Origin: Thermoanaerobaculia bacterium
GTDB taxonomy: Bacteria; Acidobacteriota; Thermoanaerobaculia; UBA5066; DATFVB01
Assembly (NCBI GenBank): GCA_035260525.1
Contig: DATFVB010000161.1
Span: forward strand, 1-36,687
Reading direction: 5' to 3'
Length of the DNA: 36,687 nt
Made by a program: the position numbers and the translations under genes
Shown: piece by piece, positions 1 through 7,758 of the stretch
Position numbering within the stretch: the first letter of the stretch is position 1
Layout of the letters: each line of letters starts with the position of its first letter
The notes under the pieces: generated by a model
Told to the model about the DNA's origin: nothing
Database searches by the model: none
The model's input: only the letters and a program-made list of their open reading frames with translations

Positions 1-1930
1 CGGAGAAGAGGGACATCTCGTCGAAGGCGGGCGGCGCCGGAGCCGGCTCCGGCTGCGCCTGCTGGAATTTCGCCATCTCGTCGTCGAGTGCGCGGCCGAG
101 GCCGGCGTCGAACGCGAACTCCATGTCGACGGGCGTGGCCGCCCGCGGGGCGGGCGGCGGCTCCGGGCCGGCGGGCGGCGCGGCCGCGGGAGCCGGCGCG
201 GCGGGGGCGAGATCGTCGAGCTCGATCGCCGCCGCGGCGGCCGGCGCGCGGGTCGCCGGAGCCTCCGCGGGCGCCTCCGGCGCGGAAGGCGACGGACGGG
301 CCGGGACATACCGCGCGCGCGCGGCCTCCGCTTCGAGCTCCTGACCGGACTCGCGGAGCGCTTCGATCAGCGCGGCGGCCTCGGCCGCGAGCGCCGGCGA
401 CTTGAGCTCGCCGAGGAGCTCGACGAATCGGCGCCGCGCCGCGAGCTCGCGCGGCCGGCGGCGGAGCATGCCACGGTACTTCTCGGCCGCCTTCTCGACG
501 AGGCCGTACTTGGCGAAGACCTCCGCTTCCGTGACGGAGTCCTTCCACTCCGACTCCTCGGCGCGCATCCGCCTCACCGCCGTGTTCTCGACGGGCGGGG
601 ACGGCACGGCCAGGGGCGGTGCGGGAGGAGGCGCCGCGGGGACGGCCGGAGTCGGCGACGGCTCGGCGACCTCCGCCGGATCGGGAGGCGCCGGCGCGGG
701 AGCCGGCGAGGGCGCGTCGTACAGGAGCGATTCGTCGAACTCGACGACGAGCTCCCGCGGCTCCTCCGCCGCGGGCTCGGGCGCCGCGGCCGCGCTCCCG
801 GCGCGGCTCCGCGCCTCGGCGCTCTCCGGCTCGACGTCGAGGATCTTCCGATACCAGCCGGCGGCCTCGGCGCGGTCTCCGGCGTCCCACGCGCGGCGCG
901 CCAGGCCGAAGAGCGTCTCGACGATCTTCGGACGGTCGCCGCCGATCTGGTAGAGCTCGAGGAGCTTCAGCTGCACGGCCGGGAAGGGAGGTGTCGCGAG
1001 CGGCAGCAGCATGCCGATCGCCTTCCTCACCGCGCCCTCCCGAATCGCGCGGTCGACGAGCGGGCGGAGCGCCTCGAACGCCCCTTCGAAGTCGTGCTGG
1101 CCGGCGAGGAGCTTCGCGACGAATTGCCGCGCCGGCTCGTGGCCGTGGTCGAACGCGATCGCCGCCTCCGCCGCCTGGCGCGCTTCCTCGAGATTACGCG
1201 CCGCGGCGAGCGCCTCGGCGAGCAGCATCATCGTGTCGGCGTCTCGAGGCTGCGAGCGCAGGAGGAGCACGGCGGCCTCCGCGTTGCCCCCGTCCAGCAT
1301 CGAGCGGACGAGGTCGTTCAAGACCTTCCGGTCGCCGGGCCGGATCTTCAGCGCCTTCTGGTAGACGGCGACCGCCTCGTCGATCGCTCCGCGCTTGACG
1401 AGCATCGAGCCGATCAGGGCGTACTGCATCAGCGCCTGCTCCGGCTCTCCCGCCGTGGTCAGGAGGTCCGCGAGGCGGACGGGGATCTTGATGTCGTTGG
1501 GGTCGACGGCCGCCATCTTGCGGTAGACGGCGATCGCGTCCCGGAGCTGGTTCTGCTTGAGATGATGGTCGGCGAGGATCTGGTACTGCGCTCGCGCCTC
1601 GGGAACGAGCCCCTGTTTGTGGTACAGGTCCGCGAGGTAGTCGTAGATCTCGAGCTTCGACGGATCGATCTTGTTGATCTTCTTGTAGATCGCGATCGAC
1701 TTCAGGAAGAAGCCGTCGCGCGCGTAATGCTCGGCGATCCGGGTGAAGTGCGGCAGCGAATCCATCGGCCGGTTGAGAAGCACGTAGATGTCGCCCACCT
1801 TGTTCAGGACGAGGATGTCGTTGGAGTTCTCCTCGAGGAGCCGCAGGTACTCCTTGAGCGCCGCGTCGTACTTCCCCTTGGCGAGGAGCTTTTCGGCGGT
1901 CGCGAGGGCGACGTCGCGGCGCGCCGCCAT
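1..1930 (-). CDS. TPR-repeat protein, partial (C-terminus off left edge)
   Basis: This reading frame starts at the ATG at 1930 and stays open to the window edge, giving about 643 visible residues. The first ~330 residues are helical tetratricopeptide-like repeats (for example the stretch beginning AEKLLAKGKYDAALKEYLRL), followed by acidic and Pro/Ala-rich linkers separating short helical segments. No signal peptide or membrane segment is visible, so a cytoplasmic scaffold or adaptor role is likely. The start codon overlaps the rnhB stop by one base (TGATG), so it is the distal gene of the ribosomal/SRP operon and probably translationally coupled. TPR proteins mediate protein-protein contacts; the partner is unknown. 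The frame was read by hand because it has no stop codon inside the window. Confidence 0.85.
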   Translation of the reverse strand, partial: MAARRDVALATAEKLLAKGKYDAALKEYLRLLEENSNDILVLNKVGDIYVLLNRPMDSLPHFTRIAEHYARDGFFLKSIAIYKKINKIDPSKLEIYDYLADLYHKQGLVPEARAQYQILADHHLKQNQLRDAIAVYRKMAAVDPNDIKIPVRLADLLTTAGEPEQALMQYALIGSMLVKRGAIDEAVAVYQKALKIRPGDRKVLNDLVRSMLDGGNAEAAVLLLRSQPRDADTMMLLAEALAAARNLEEARQAAEAAIAFDHGHEPARQFVAKLLAGQHDFEGAFEALRPLVDRAIREGAVRKAIGMLLPLATPPFPAVQLKLLELYQIGGDRPKIVETLFGLARRAWDAGDRAEAAGWYRKILDVEPESAEARSRAGSAAAAPEPAAEEPRELVVEFDESLLYDAPSPAPAPAPPDPAEVAEPSPTPAVPAAPPPAPPLAVPSPPVENTAVRRMRAEESEWKDSVTEAEVFAKYGLVEKAAEKYRGMLRRRPRELAARRRFVELLGELKSPALAAEAAALIEALRESGQELEAEAARARYVPARPSPSAPEAPAEAPATRAPAAAAAIELDDLAPAAPAPAAAPPAGPEPPPAPRAATPVDMEFAFDAGLGRALDDEMAKFQQAQPEPAPAPPAFDEMSLFS

Positions 1931-2625
1931 CAGACGATCTCCCCGTCCGGAATCACGCCGTGGAACGACAGGCGATGCTCGGGACAGGGGCCGATCCGCG
2001 CGAGGATCTCGCGGTGCTCCGCCACCGCGTATCCCTTGTGGCGCTCGAACGCGTACGCCGGATAGCGGCGCGCGAGCTCGTCCATGAGCCCGTCGCGGTG
2101 AACCTTGGCGAGGATCGAAGCGGCCGCGATCGAGATCGACAGGGCGTCGCCGTGGACGATCGGGATCTGCCGGCCGCGCCAACCCGGCACGAGGAAAGCG
2201 TCGGTCAAGACGACCTCGGGCGCCGGCTCGAGCGCCGAGAGCGCTTGCTTCATCGCCTCGAGCGACGAGAGCCGGATGTCGGTCTCGTCGATCTCGCGGA
2301 CCGACACGACGGCGACCGCGCTCGCGACCGCTCGGCGGCGCACGACGTCGGCGACGGCCTCACGCTCGCCGGCTTCGAGTTTCTTCGAGTCGTCGATCCC
2401 CGGCCAGGAGAATCCCGGCGGGAGGATCACCGCCGCCGCGACGACCGGGCCGGCGAGGCAGCCGCGCCCCACCTCATCGGTTCCGGCGATCAGGCGGTAA
2501 CCCCGCCGGAAGAGCTGGTTTTCCGGAGCGGAGAGGGAGGAGAGCCGTCCCAGCTCCCACAGCAGCGCCGCCGTCCACTTGTCGCGGGCGGCCCGGCGAG
2601 CATCAATCCGTGCGCTTTTCCTCAA
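1930..2625 (-). CDS. rnhB: Ribonuclease HII
   Basis: Endonuclease that cuts the RNA strand of RNA-DNA hybrids and removes misincorporated ribonucleotides in the cytoplasm. The 231-residue product carries the hallmark GTDEVGRG motif near residues 48-55; the four expected acidic catalytic residues are D50, E51, D142 and D160, the last two 18 residues apart as in the family. The DSKKL motif and a C-terminal RHKGY-like segment ([11 protein letters not shown]) are also present. The start is a TTG that overlaps the last 23 nt of rplS; no better in-frame ATG or GTG lies before the first motif, and the N-terminus is about 35 residues longer than the minimal family length, so the exact start is less certain than the identity. 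The order rplS-rnhB is common in bacteria. Confidence 0.95.
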   Translation of the reverse strand: MRKSARIDARRAARDKWTAALLWELGRLSSLSAPENQLFRRGYRLIAGTDEVGRGCLAGPVVAAAVILPPGFSWPGIDDSKKLEAGEREAVADVVRRRAVASAVAVVSVREIDETDIRLSSLEAMKQALSALEPAPEVVLTDAFLVPGWRGRQIPIVHGDALSISIAAASILAKVHRDGLMDELARRYPAYAFERHKGYAVAEHREILARIGPCPEHRLSFHGVIPDGEIV

Positions 2626-2953
2626 TGCGAGCAGCCTTGCCCTTCAGCTCCCTCAGGTAGTACAGCTTCGCGCGGCGAACGTCGCCGCGGCGATCCACGT
2701 CCACGCGCTCGATCATGGGAGAGTGAAGGGGGAAGACGCGCTCGACGCCGACTCCGCCCGAAATCTTTCGCACCGTGAACGTCTCTCGCGATCCGCCGCC
2801 CCGGCGAGCGATCACGACGCCCGCGAAGACCTGGATTCGTTCCTTCTCCCCTTCCCGGACCTTGACGTGGACCCGGACGGAATCGCCCGGCGCGAAGACG
2901 GGGCGGTCGGAACGAAGGGAAAACTTCTCTGCTTCGCGCAGAACGTCTGTCAT
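2603..2953 (-). CDS. rplS: 50S ribosomal protein L19
   Basis: Large-subunit ribosomal protein that sits at the 30S-50S interface. The 116-residue length is typical, and the sequence shows the L19 signatures: a central [20 protein letters not shown] segment, [13 protein letters not shown], and a basic C-terminus with [18 protein letters not shown]. The ATG at 2953 has an AAGGAG Shine-Dalgarno 8 nt upstream, so the start is firm. It follows trmD after a 101-nt gap that contains a perfect TATAAT on the minus strand at 3022-3027, suggesting that rplS and the genes after it can be transcribed separately from the upstream operon. Confidence 0.98.
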   Translation of the reverse strand: MTDVLREAEKFSLRSDRPVFAPGDSVRVHVKVREGEKERIQVFAGVVIARRGGGSRETFTVRKISGGVGVERVFPLHSPMIERVDVDRRGDVRRAKLYYLRELKGKAARIEEKRTD

Positions 2954-3021
2954 GATGCGCTCCTTAACGTAAATCGCTGACTTTACGAGAGAACCGCTCC
3001 CGGAAAGTCCTACGGCGGCGG

Positions 3022-3027
3022 ATTATA
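3022..3027 (-). promoter_or_regulatory. -10 box (TATAAT) of a probable rplS promoter
   Basis: The minus strand reads a perfect TATAAT here, in the only sizeable gap inside the ribosomal operon. A -35 match at the right distance is poor (TTCGGT at 17 nt spacing). Predicted transcript start is near 3015, giving a roughly 60-nt leader before rplS. Confidence 0.5.
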
Positions 3028-3054
3028 GCTCAGGGGGTCGGAAAACCGAAAGGA

Positions 3055-3747
3055 TCAATCGGGGCGCGGCAGGAGATCGGGCCGGCGCTCCCGGGTCCGC
3101 CGCTCCGACTGCTCGCGCCGCCAGGCGTCGATCTTCTCGTGATGCCCGGAAAGCAGCACTTCCGGGACGGCGAGCCCGCGCCAGACCGCGGGCCGCGTGT
3201 AGTGCGGGTGGTCGAGGAGCGAGCGGTAGAAGGAGTCGTTCTCGACCGACGCGGCTTCCTTGACGAAGCCCGGCGCGAGCCGCGCGGACGCTTCGATGAC
3301 CGCCAGCGCCGCGACCTCTCCCCCCGACAGGACGAAGTCGCCGAGCGAGATCTCGCCGTCGTAGAGTCCCGCTTCGGCCACCCGGTGGTCGATCCCTTCA
3401 TACCGGCCGCAAACGAGCGTGCACCTCGCCAGCGCGGCGATCTCCGCCGCCAGGGCGTGGTCGAATCGCCGTCCGTCGGGCGTCAGGCAGAACGTCGAGG
3501 CGCGAGGGAGACCCGGGAGGTCGCGCACCGCCTCGATCGCCGCCGCGACCACCGGCGCCATCATCACCATGCCGGCGCCGCCGCCGTACGGCTCGTCGTC
3601 GACCTTCCGGTGAGAATCCGTCGCCCAGCTCCGGATGTCGTGCACGACGACCTCGAGGATTCCCTTCTCCCGCGCCTTGCCGAGCAGGCTCTCCGAGAGC
3701 GGCGACGCGAAATACCGCGGGAAGATCGTCAGGACGTCGAAGCGCAT
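3055..3747 (-). CDS. trmD: tRNA (guanine-N1)-methyltransferase TrmD
   Basis: SPOUT-class enzyme that methylates G37 of tRNAs reading CNN codons with S-adenosylmethionine, preventing +1 frameshifting. The 230 residues include the N-terminal MRFDVLTIFP start typical of TrmD, the DDEPYGGGAGMVM substrate loop around residue 50-62, and the deep trefoil-knot cofactor site with GRYEGID and SLGDFVLSGGE. It lies 7 nt after rimM, in the conserved rpsP-rimM-trmD-rplS order. No strong Shine-Dalgarno is visible; translation is likely coupled to rimM. Confidence 0.97.
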   Translation of the reverse strand: MRFDVLTIFPRYFASPLSESLLGKAREKGILEVVVHDIRSWATDSHRKVDDEPYGGGAGMVMMAPVVAAAIEAVRDLPGLPRASTFCLTPDGRRFDHALAAEIAALARCTLVCGRYEGIDHRVAEAGLYDGEISLGDFVLSGGEVAALAVIEASARLAPGFVKEAASVENDSFYRSLLDHPHYTRPAVWRGLAVPEVLLSGHHEKIDAWRREQSERRTRERRPDLLPRPD

Positions 3748-3754
3748 CGGCGTC

Positions 3755-4285
3755 TCAGAGCTCGAAGAGCCCCTCCGGCGGATCGAGCACGATCTCTCGG
3801 CGTTCCCGGGACACCTCGCGGACGATCGGCCGCACGAAGGGGACGAGATGTTGCGCGCCCCCGCGGACGACGCGCAGGAAACACGTCGGCCCGTGCCTCT
3901 CGAACGCCTCGGCGCGGCCGAGCGGGGCCCCGGTCGGGTCGACGCAGGAGAACGTCGCGACCTCGTCGTCGAAGAGGAAGTCCTCGGCGGGCCGCTCGAG
4001 CACCGAGCGGTCGACCGTCAGGTCGAGGCCGGCGAGCTCTTCGACGTCCTCGAGGCGTTGCCGGCCGGCGAACTTCACGAGCAGGTGCGTGCCGTGCGGG
4101 CGGATCGACGCGACCTCGAGCCGGATCGCGCGCCCGCCGCCGACGGCGGAAAGAACCGCTCCCGGCCGGATCTCGCCGGGAAAGTCGCCGACCGGGCGAA
4201 CGGCGATCTCGCCGCGCAGGCCGTGCGGTCGCTTGAGCTCCCCGACGCGGCGGCGCGAATCAGCCGCGGATCCGGACGAGGACAC
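3755..4285 (-). CDS. rimM: Ribosome maturation factor RimM
   Basis: Assembly factor that binds S19 and helps mature the head of the 30S subunit. The 176-residue protein has the N-terminal RimM domain with the RPHGLRGEI signature near residues 19-27 and a C-terminal PRC-barrel ending in the family motif with PPEGL. The start used is GTG at 4285, overlapping the khpA end by 26 nt; no ATG, GTG or TTG lies between it and the conserved core, so this start is essentially forced. Position between khpA and trmD matches the usual operon. Confidence 0.95.
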   Translation of the reverse strand: MSSSGSAADSRRRVGELKRPHGLRGEIAVRPVGDFPGEIRPGAVLSAVGGGRAIRLEVASIRPHGTHLLVKFAGRQRLEDVEELAGLDLTVDRSVLERPAEDFLFDDEVATFSCVDPTGAPLGRAEAFERHGPTCFLRVVRGGAQHLVPFVRPIVREVSRERREIVLDPPEGLFEL

Positions 4286-4490
4286 GCTGGTTGCGCTTTC
4301 GTCCCGCGGCGGAGGCGAAGGCGCGCAGCGCGCGCGCCGTCCGGCCCTCCCGGCCGATCACGCGGCCCAGGTCCTCGGGCGAGAGCGTGACGTCGAGCGT
4401 GACCGCTCCCCCCTCTTCGCTCTCCGTCACCGACACGTCCTCGGGACGCGTCACGAGCGCGCGGGCGACCGTCTCGACGAGATCCTTCAC
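4260..4490 (-). CDS. khpA: KH-domain RNA-binding protein KhpA
   Basis: A 76-residue single KH-domain protein (former YlqC/UPF0109 family). The core GRVIGREGRTARALR around residues 42-56 contains the GxxG RNA-contact loop. In other bacteria KhpA pairs with the Jag/KhpB protein to bind many RNAs; no khpB is in this window. The start is GTG at 4490, overlapping the rpsP stop as GTGA, so the two are translationally coupled. The rpsP-khpA-rimM order is widely conserved. Confidence 0.93.
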   Translation of the reverse strand: MKDLVETVARALVTRPEDVSVTESEEGGAVTLDVTLSPEDLGRVIGREGRTARALRAFASAAGRKRNQRVLVRIRG

Positions 4491-4729
4491 GAGGCGGCTT
4501 CCGTCCGGGCGAGGAGCGAGCGGATCGTCGCCGAAGGCTGCGCCCCCTTCGCGATCCAGGCGCGCGCGCGCTCGCGGTCGAATTTGACGGCGGGCGGATT
4601 GGCGACCGCGTCGTAGAACCCGAGCTCTTCCACGATCTCGGAACCGGGTGTGCGCCGGCTCCCGGACACGACGATCCGGTAGTAGGGACGGTTGCGCGTT
4701 CCGGTGCGCCGGAGGCGGATCTTCAGCAT
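4487..4729 (-). CDS. rpsP: 30S ribosomal protein S16
   Basis: Small-subunit protein needed for 30S assembly. The 80 residues start MLKIRLRRTGTRNRPYYRIV, the S16 signature, followed by a conserved EELGFYD segment. A GAAGGAG Shine-Dalgarno stands 6 nt before the ATG at 4729. It lies 34 nt downstream of ffh and heads the ribosomal part of the operon. Confidence 0.98.
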   Translation of the reverse strand: MLKIRLRRTGTRNRPYYRIVVSGSRRTPGSEIVEELGFYDAVANPPAVKFDRERARAWIAKGAQPSATIRSLLARTEAAS

Positions 4730-4763
4730 CGAAGGACTCCTTCTTTCTTCTCGGCCGCCCCGC

Positions 4764-6113
4764 TCACTGGCCGGGCAGCGACAGGTTCTTCAAGTCCCGG
4801 GGACGCAGGCCGCGGCCCAGGCTCTTCATCGACTTCATCATCTTCTTCATCTGGGCGTGCTGCTTCAGCAGCCGGTTCACGTCCTCGACTTTCGTGCCCG
4901 ACCCTTTCGCGATGCGCTTGCGGCGGCTGCCGTTGACGATCTGCGGATAGCGCCGCTCGTCCGCCGTCATCGAGTCGATGATCGCGCCGATCCGGCTGAG
5001 CGCCTTCGGGTCCATGTCGGCCGCGCTCGGCATCTGACGGAACGGCCCGATCTTCGGGAGGAAGTCGAGCACCTGGGACAGCGGGCCCATCTTCTTCAAC
5101 GACTGGAGCTGGTCGCGAAGATCCTCGAGCGTGAACTCCCCCGCCCCGGCCTTCTTCGCGATCCGCGCCGCGTCTTCCGCGTCGATCGACTGCTCGACCT
5201 TCTCGATCAACGACAGCATGTCGCCCATGCCGAGGATCCGGGACGCCATCCGGTCCGGGTGGAAGGGCTCGAGGTCCTCGATCTTCTCGCCCGTGCCGAC
5301 GAACTTGATCGGCCTTCCGATCGTCGAGACGATCGAGAGCGCCGCGCCGCCGCGCGTGTCGCCGTCGGTCTTCGTGAAGATCACGCCGGTGACGTCGAGG
5401 CGCGCGTGGAACGCCGACGCCGACCGGACCGCGTCCTGGCCGGTCATCGCGTCGGCGACGAAGAGGGTCTCCTGGGGGGCGATCGCCTCCTTCAGACGCG
5501 CGACCTGATCCATCAGCTCCTCGTCGACGTGCAGCCGGCCCGCCGTGTCGTAGATGACGGCATCGCGTCCGGTCAGGCGCGCCTCCTCGGCACCGGCGCG
5601 CGCGACGTCGACCGGGTCGCCGTGGCCGGCGGGGTCGAACACCGGGACGCCGATCTTCCGGCCGAGCGTGGCGAGCTGGGCGATCGCCGCCGGGCGGGCG
5701 AGATCGCACGGGACGAGGAGCGGATGGCGGCCGCGCGTTTCCTTGAGCAGCCGCGCGAGCTTCGCCGCCGTCGTCGTCTTGCCGGACCCCTGGAGGCCCA
5801 CGAGGACGATCGAGAGCGGACGCGACCGCACGTCGAGGTCCGCCCGGGCGCCTCCCAGGAGCGCGACCAGCTCGTCGCGGACGATGCGGGTCACCTCCTG
5901 CGCCGGCGAGAGCGCGGTCGTGACTTTTTCCCCCAGCGCCTGCTCTTTCACCTTGGCGAGGAAGGACTTCACGACGGGCAGGGAGACATCGGCCTCGAGG
6001 AGAGACAGGCGGATTTCGCGCAAAGCGGTCTCCAGATGGAACTCCGACAGAGTTCCCTCGCCCTTGAGCTCCTTGAAGACCCGCTGCAGCCGGTCGCCGA
6101 GACCCTCGAACAC
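4764..6113 (-). CDS. ffh: Signal recognition particle protein Ffh
   Basis: SRP GTPase that binds signal sequences of nascent membrane proteins and docks with FtsY. With the start chosen here the protein is 449 residues, the normal length. It begins MFEGLGDRLQRVFKEL (N domain), has the P-loop GLQGSGKTTTAAKLARLL near residue 107, DTAGRLHVDEEL, TKTDGDTRGGAALS in the G domain, and a Met-rich C-terminal M domain (MKKMMKSMK near the end). The start is GTG at 6113; a GAGG Shine-Dalgarno core lies 7 nt before it. A much longer in-frame extension to 7049 exists but is not Ffh-like and overlaps two genes. First gene of the minus-strand operon; no 4.5S RNA is apparent nearby. Confidence 0.96.
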   Translation of the reverse strand: MFEGLGDRLQRVFKELKGEGTLSEFHLETALREIRLSLLEADVSLPVVKSFLAKVKEQALGEKVTTALSPAQEVTRIVRDELVALLGGARADLDVRSRPLSIVLVGLQGSGKTTTAAKLARLLKETRGRHPLLVPCDLARPAAIAQLATLGRKIGVPVFDPAGHGDPVDVARAGAEEARLTGRDAVIYDTAGRLHVDEELMDQVARLKEAIAPQETLFVADAMTGQDAVRSASAFHARLDVTGVIFTKTDGDTRGGAALSIVSTIGRPIKFVGTGEKIEDLEPFHPDRMASRILGMGDMLSLIEKVEQSIDAEDAARIAKKAGAGEFTLEDLRDQLQSLKKMGPLSQVLDFLPKIGPFRQMPSAADMDPKALSRIGAIIDSMTADERRYPQIVNGSRRKRIAKGSGTKVEDVNRLLKQHAQMKKMMKSMKSLGRGLRPRDLKNLSLPGQ

Positions 6114-6214
6114 GTGCCCCCCTCGGGCGCATCCACGCCCGAAAACGCGAAAACGACAACAATAGACCGGAAGCCCCGTTTTCGCAAACTCGCCCGGAAT
6201 TGCCTTCGAAATGG

Positions 6215-6242
6215 TTGACAGTACGGGTCGATCGTGTATGAT
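6215..6242 (+). promoter_or_regulatory. Strong sigma-70-type promoter of the Thr-rich lipoprotein gene
   Basis: TTGACA at 6215-6220, a 16-nt spacer, and TATGAT at 6237-6242. This is the best two-part promoter in the window. Expected transcript start is near 6249, which leaves a ~72-nt leader before the ATG at 6322. Confidence 0.85.
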
Positions 6243-6274
6243 CCTTCGGTCCTGGCGTTGAGAGAGGGTCACGG

Positions 6275-6295
6275 CGAATTTCGAATTTCGAATTC
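6275..6295 (+). repeat. Three tandem 7-nt repeats in a 5' leader
   Basis: CGAATTT, CGAATTT and CGAATTC follow each other directly. The array lies inside the predicted leader RNA of the lipoprotein gene, and its AT-richness contrasts with the rest of the window. Role unknown. Confidence 0.8.
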
Positions 6296-6321
6296 GACCT
6301 TTTAGAGAAGGAGATCGACCG

Positions 6322-6591
6322 ATGAAGAAGTCCCTTGCCCTGGTCCTGATGGCCGCGATGGCGTCGGCTACCCTGTTCCTCGGTGGTTGCAAGAAGGCGG
6401 AGGAGTCCTCCACGACCGAGACCACCACGTCCACGACGGCGAGCGAGCAGCCCCAGGTCGTCGAAGAGACGGGCACCACCGGCACCACCTCGACGGAGAC
6501 GACGACCACCACCTCGACGGAGACGCCGGCCGCCACGACGGGCACGACGACGACCTCCACCGAGTCGACGGCGACGACCTCCACGAAGTAA
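6322..6591 (+). CDS. Small Thr/Ser/Glu-rich lipoprotein
   Basis: An 89-residue secreted lipoprotein of unknown function. Residues 1-22 form a signal peptide (MKKSLALVLMAAMASATLF) ending in the lipobox LGGC, with Cys23 as the lipidation site. Two lysines follow, then a tail of about 60 residues made almost only of Thr, Ser, Glu, Gly and Ala with recurring TSTET units, probably disordered in the periplasm or at the cell surface. AAGGAG precedes the ATG by 9 nt. It is monocistronic: a near-consensus promoter at 6215 and a perfect terminator at 6612 flank it, which suggests high expression. Its Lys after Cys rather than Asp would favour outer-membrane sorting under the E. coli rule. I do not recognise a family. 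Confidence 0.85.
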   Translation: MKKSLALVLMAAMASATLFLGGCKKAEESSTTETTTSTTASEQPQVVEETGTTGTTSTETTTTTSTETPAATTGTTTTSTESTATTSTK

Positions 6592-6611
6592 GCCGGAACG
6601 GTTCGAATCGA

Positions 6612-6639
6612 CGGGGCGCGGCGCGCCCCGTTTTTTTTT
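6612..6639 (+). terminator. Rho-independent terminator
   Basis: A perfect 8-bp stem (CGGGGCGC / GCGCCCCG) with a 3-nt loop is followed by nine T. It ends the lipoprotein transcript 20 nt after the stop codon. Confidence 0.95.
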
Positions 6640-6676
6640 GCCCGCGCGCCGGCGCGCCGCCGCCGGAGAACCGGGT

Positions 6677-6682
6677 TACCAT
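6677..6682 (+). promoter_or_regulatory. -10 box for a leaderless diguanylate cyclase mRNA
   Basis: TACCAT followed by 8 nt and the TTG start at 6691. No Shine-Dalgarno is present between them, and the preceding transcript is terminated at 6639, so this gene needs its own promoter. Confidence 0.55.
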
Positions 6683-6690
6683 TTTTCCGC

Positions 6691-7758
6691 TTGGCCCCCA
6701 ACGTTCTCTCGGCGGCCGACCTCCTGCTCGCGCTGACCGGCGTCGGGCTCGCGATCGAGCTCGCGCGCGTGCGGCGCCGCGAGCGCCGCTCCGCGGAGAT
6801 GCATCGCGAGCTCCAGAACGCAGCGCACGCCTTCGCGGAGTCGTTCGAGCCCGCCGCGATCGCGGCGCACGGCCACGAGGCGGCGAGCCGGCTGGCGACG
6901 CTGCGGCGCTTCGAGCTCTTCCTCTTCGACGAGAACGACCGCGTGCGCGAGGTCTGGCGCTCCGGCGAGAGCGACGCGTCGCCGGTCCGCGAGGAGCGGC
7001 ATCCGCGCCTCCAGGCGGCGATCACGCCGGAGCAGCTCGAGCCGCTCACGGCGACCGAGACCTCGCGCTCCTTCGCGCCGATCGATTTGCAGGACCCGCG
7101 CCGCTCACGGACGCGGTTCCATCTTCCGCTCTTCTCCGGGAGCCGCGCCGTCGGCTACTGGGAGCTCGAGTTCGCATCTCCACTCTCGCGAACCGAGCTC
7201 GAGCGTCTGCGGGCGATCTACCGCTCGCTGACCGACGCGGTCTACGCCGAGCGCAATTTCCGGCTCGCCGCGCGGGACGCGCTCTCGAATCTGTTCGTCC
7301 GCCGCTACTTCGACGGGCGCCTCGAGGCGGAGATCGCGCGCTCGGCCCGCTACGGCCACCCGCTCGCCGTCGCCGTCTTCGACCTCGATCACTTCAAAGC
7401 GATCAACGACGCCCACGGGCACGCGGCGGGCGACGAAGTCATTCGCGCGTTCGGCCGGCGTCTCCAGTCGACGCTGCGGGAGCAGGACCTCTCCGCGCGC
7501 CGCGGCGGCGAGGAGTTCGCGGCGTACTTCCCCGAGACGGACGCGGCGGCGGCGCTCGCCGTGTGCGAGCGCGTCCGCCGGCAGGTCGCCGGCCGGCCGC
7601 TCGCCTGGGAATCCGTCGAGATCCCGCTGACCGTCTCGGTCGGCGTCGCGGCGTGCCGCGCGGGTGACACGGCGGAAAGCCTTCTCGCCCGCGCCGACGC
7701 GGCGCTCTACGCGGCCAAGGAAGGCGGACGCAACCGTGCTATCGTCGCAGGCCCGTGA
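6691..7758 (+). CDS. Diguanylate cyclase (GGDEF domain)
   Basis: Makes cyclic di-GMP from two GTP. The 355-residue protein begins with a hydrophobic segment (residues ~5-27) followed by arginines, which fits a single membrane anchor with the rest cytoplasmic. Residues ~40-185 form a GAF-like sensor region by appearance only. The catalytic domain has FDLDHFKAINDAHGHAAGDE and the active-site GGEEF at 272-276. An inhibitory I-site RxxD (R263, D266) sits exactly five residues before GGEEF, so product feedback inhibition is expected. The usual DxLTxLxNR entry motif is altered (DALSNLFVRRYF). The start is TTG at 6691, preceded by a -10-like box and no Shine-Dalgarno. The stop overlaps the next start as GTGA. 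Confidence 0.93.
   Translation: MAPNVLSAADLLLALTGVGLAIELARVRRRERRSAEMHRELQNAAHAFAESFEPAAIAAHGHEAASRLATLRRFELFLFDENDRVREVWRSGESDASPVREERHPRLQAAITPEQLEPLTATETSRSFAPIDLQDPRRSRTRFHLPLFSGSRAVGYWELEFASPLSRTELERLRAIYRSLTDAVYAERNFRLAARDALSNLFVRRYFDGRLEAEIARSARYGHPLAVAVFDLDHFKAINDAHGHAAGDEVIRAFGRRLQSTLREQDLSARRGGEEFAAYFPETDAAAALAVCERVRRQVAGRPLAWESVEIPLTVSVGVAACRAGDTAESLLARADAALYAAKEGGRNRAIVAGP

Noticed and set aside
88-2087. Several long plus-strand frames opposite the left-end TPR and rnhB genes
   Set aside because: Arg/Ala/Gly-rich shadow translations of GC-rich coding DNA; the minus strand carries recognisable proteins.
3015-3040. tRNA-like D-arm sequence (TATAGCTCAGGGGG)
   Set aside because: No matching acceptor, anticodon or T-arm follows; the downstream bases belong to the end of trmD, and the TATAAT of the rplS promoter explains the first part.
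4764-6321. 4.5S RNA gene near ffh
   Set aside because: No GGAAGC/AGCAGCC-type SRP RNA core seen in the flanking gap.
6114-7049. N-terminal extension of ffh to 7049
   Set aside because: Low-complexity sequence opposite the lipoprotein and cyclase genes; Ffh similarity begins at the GTG at 6113.
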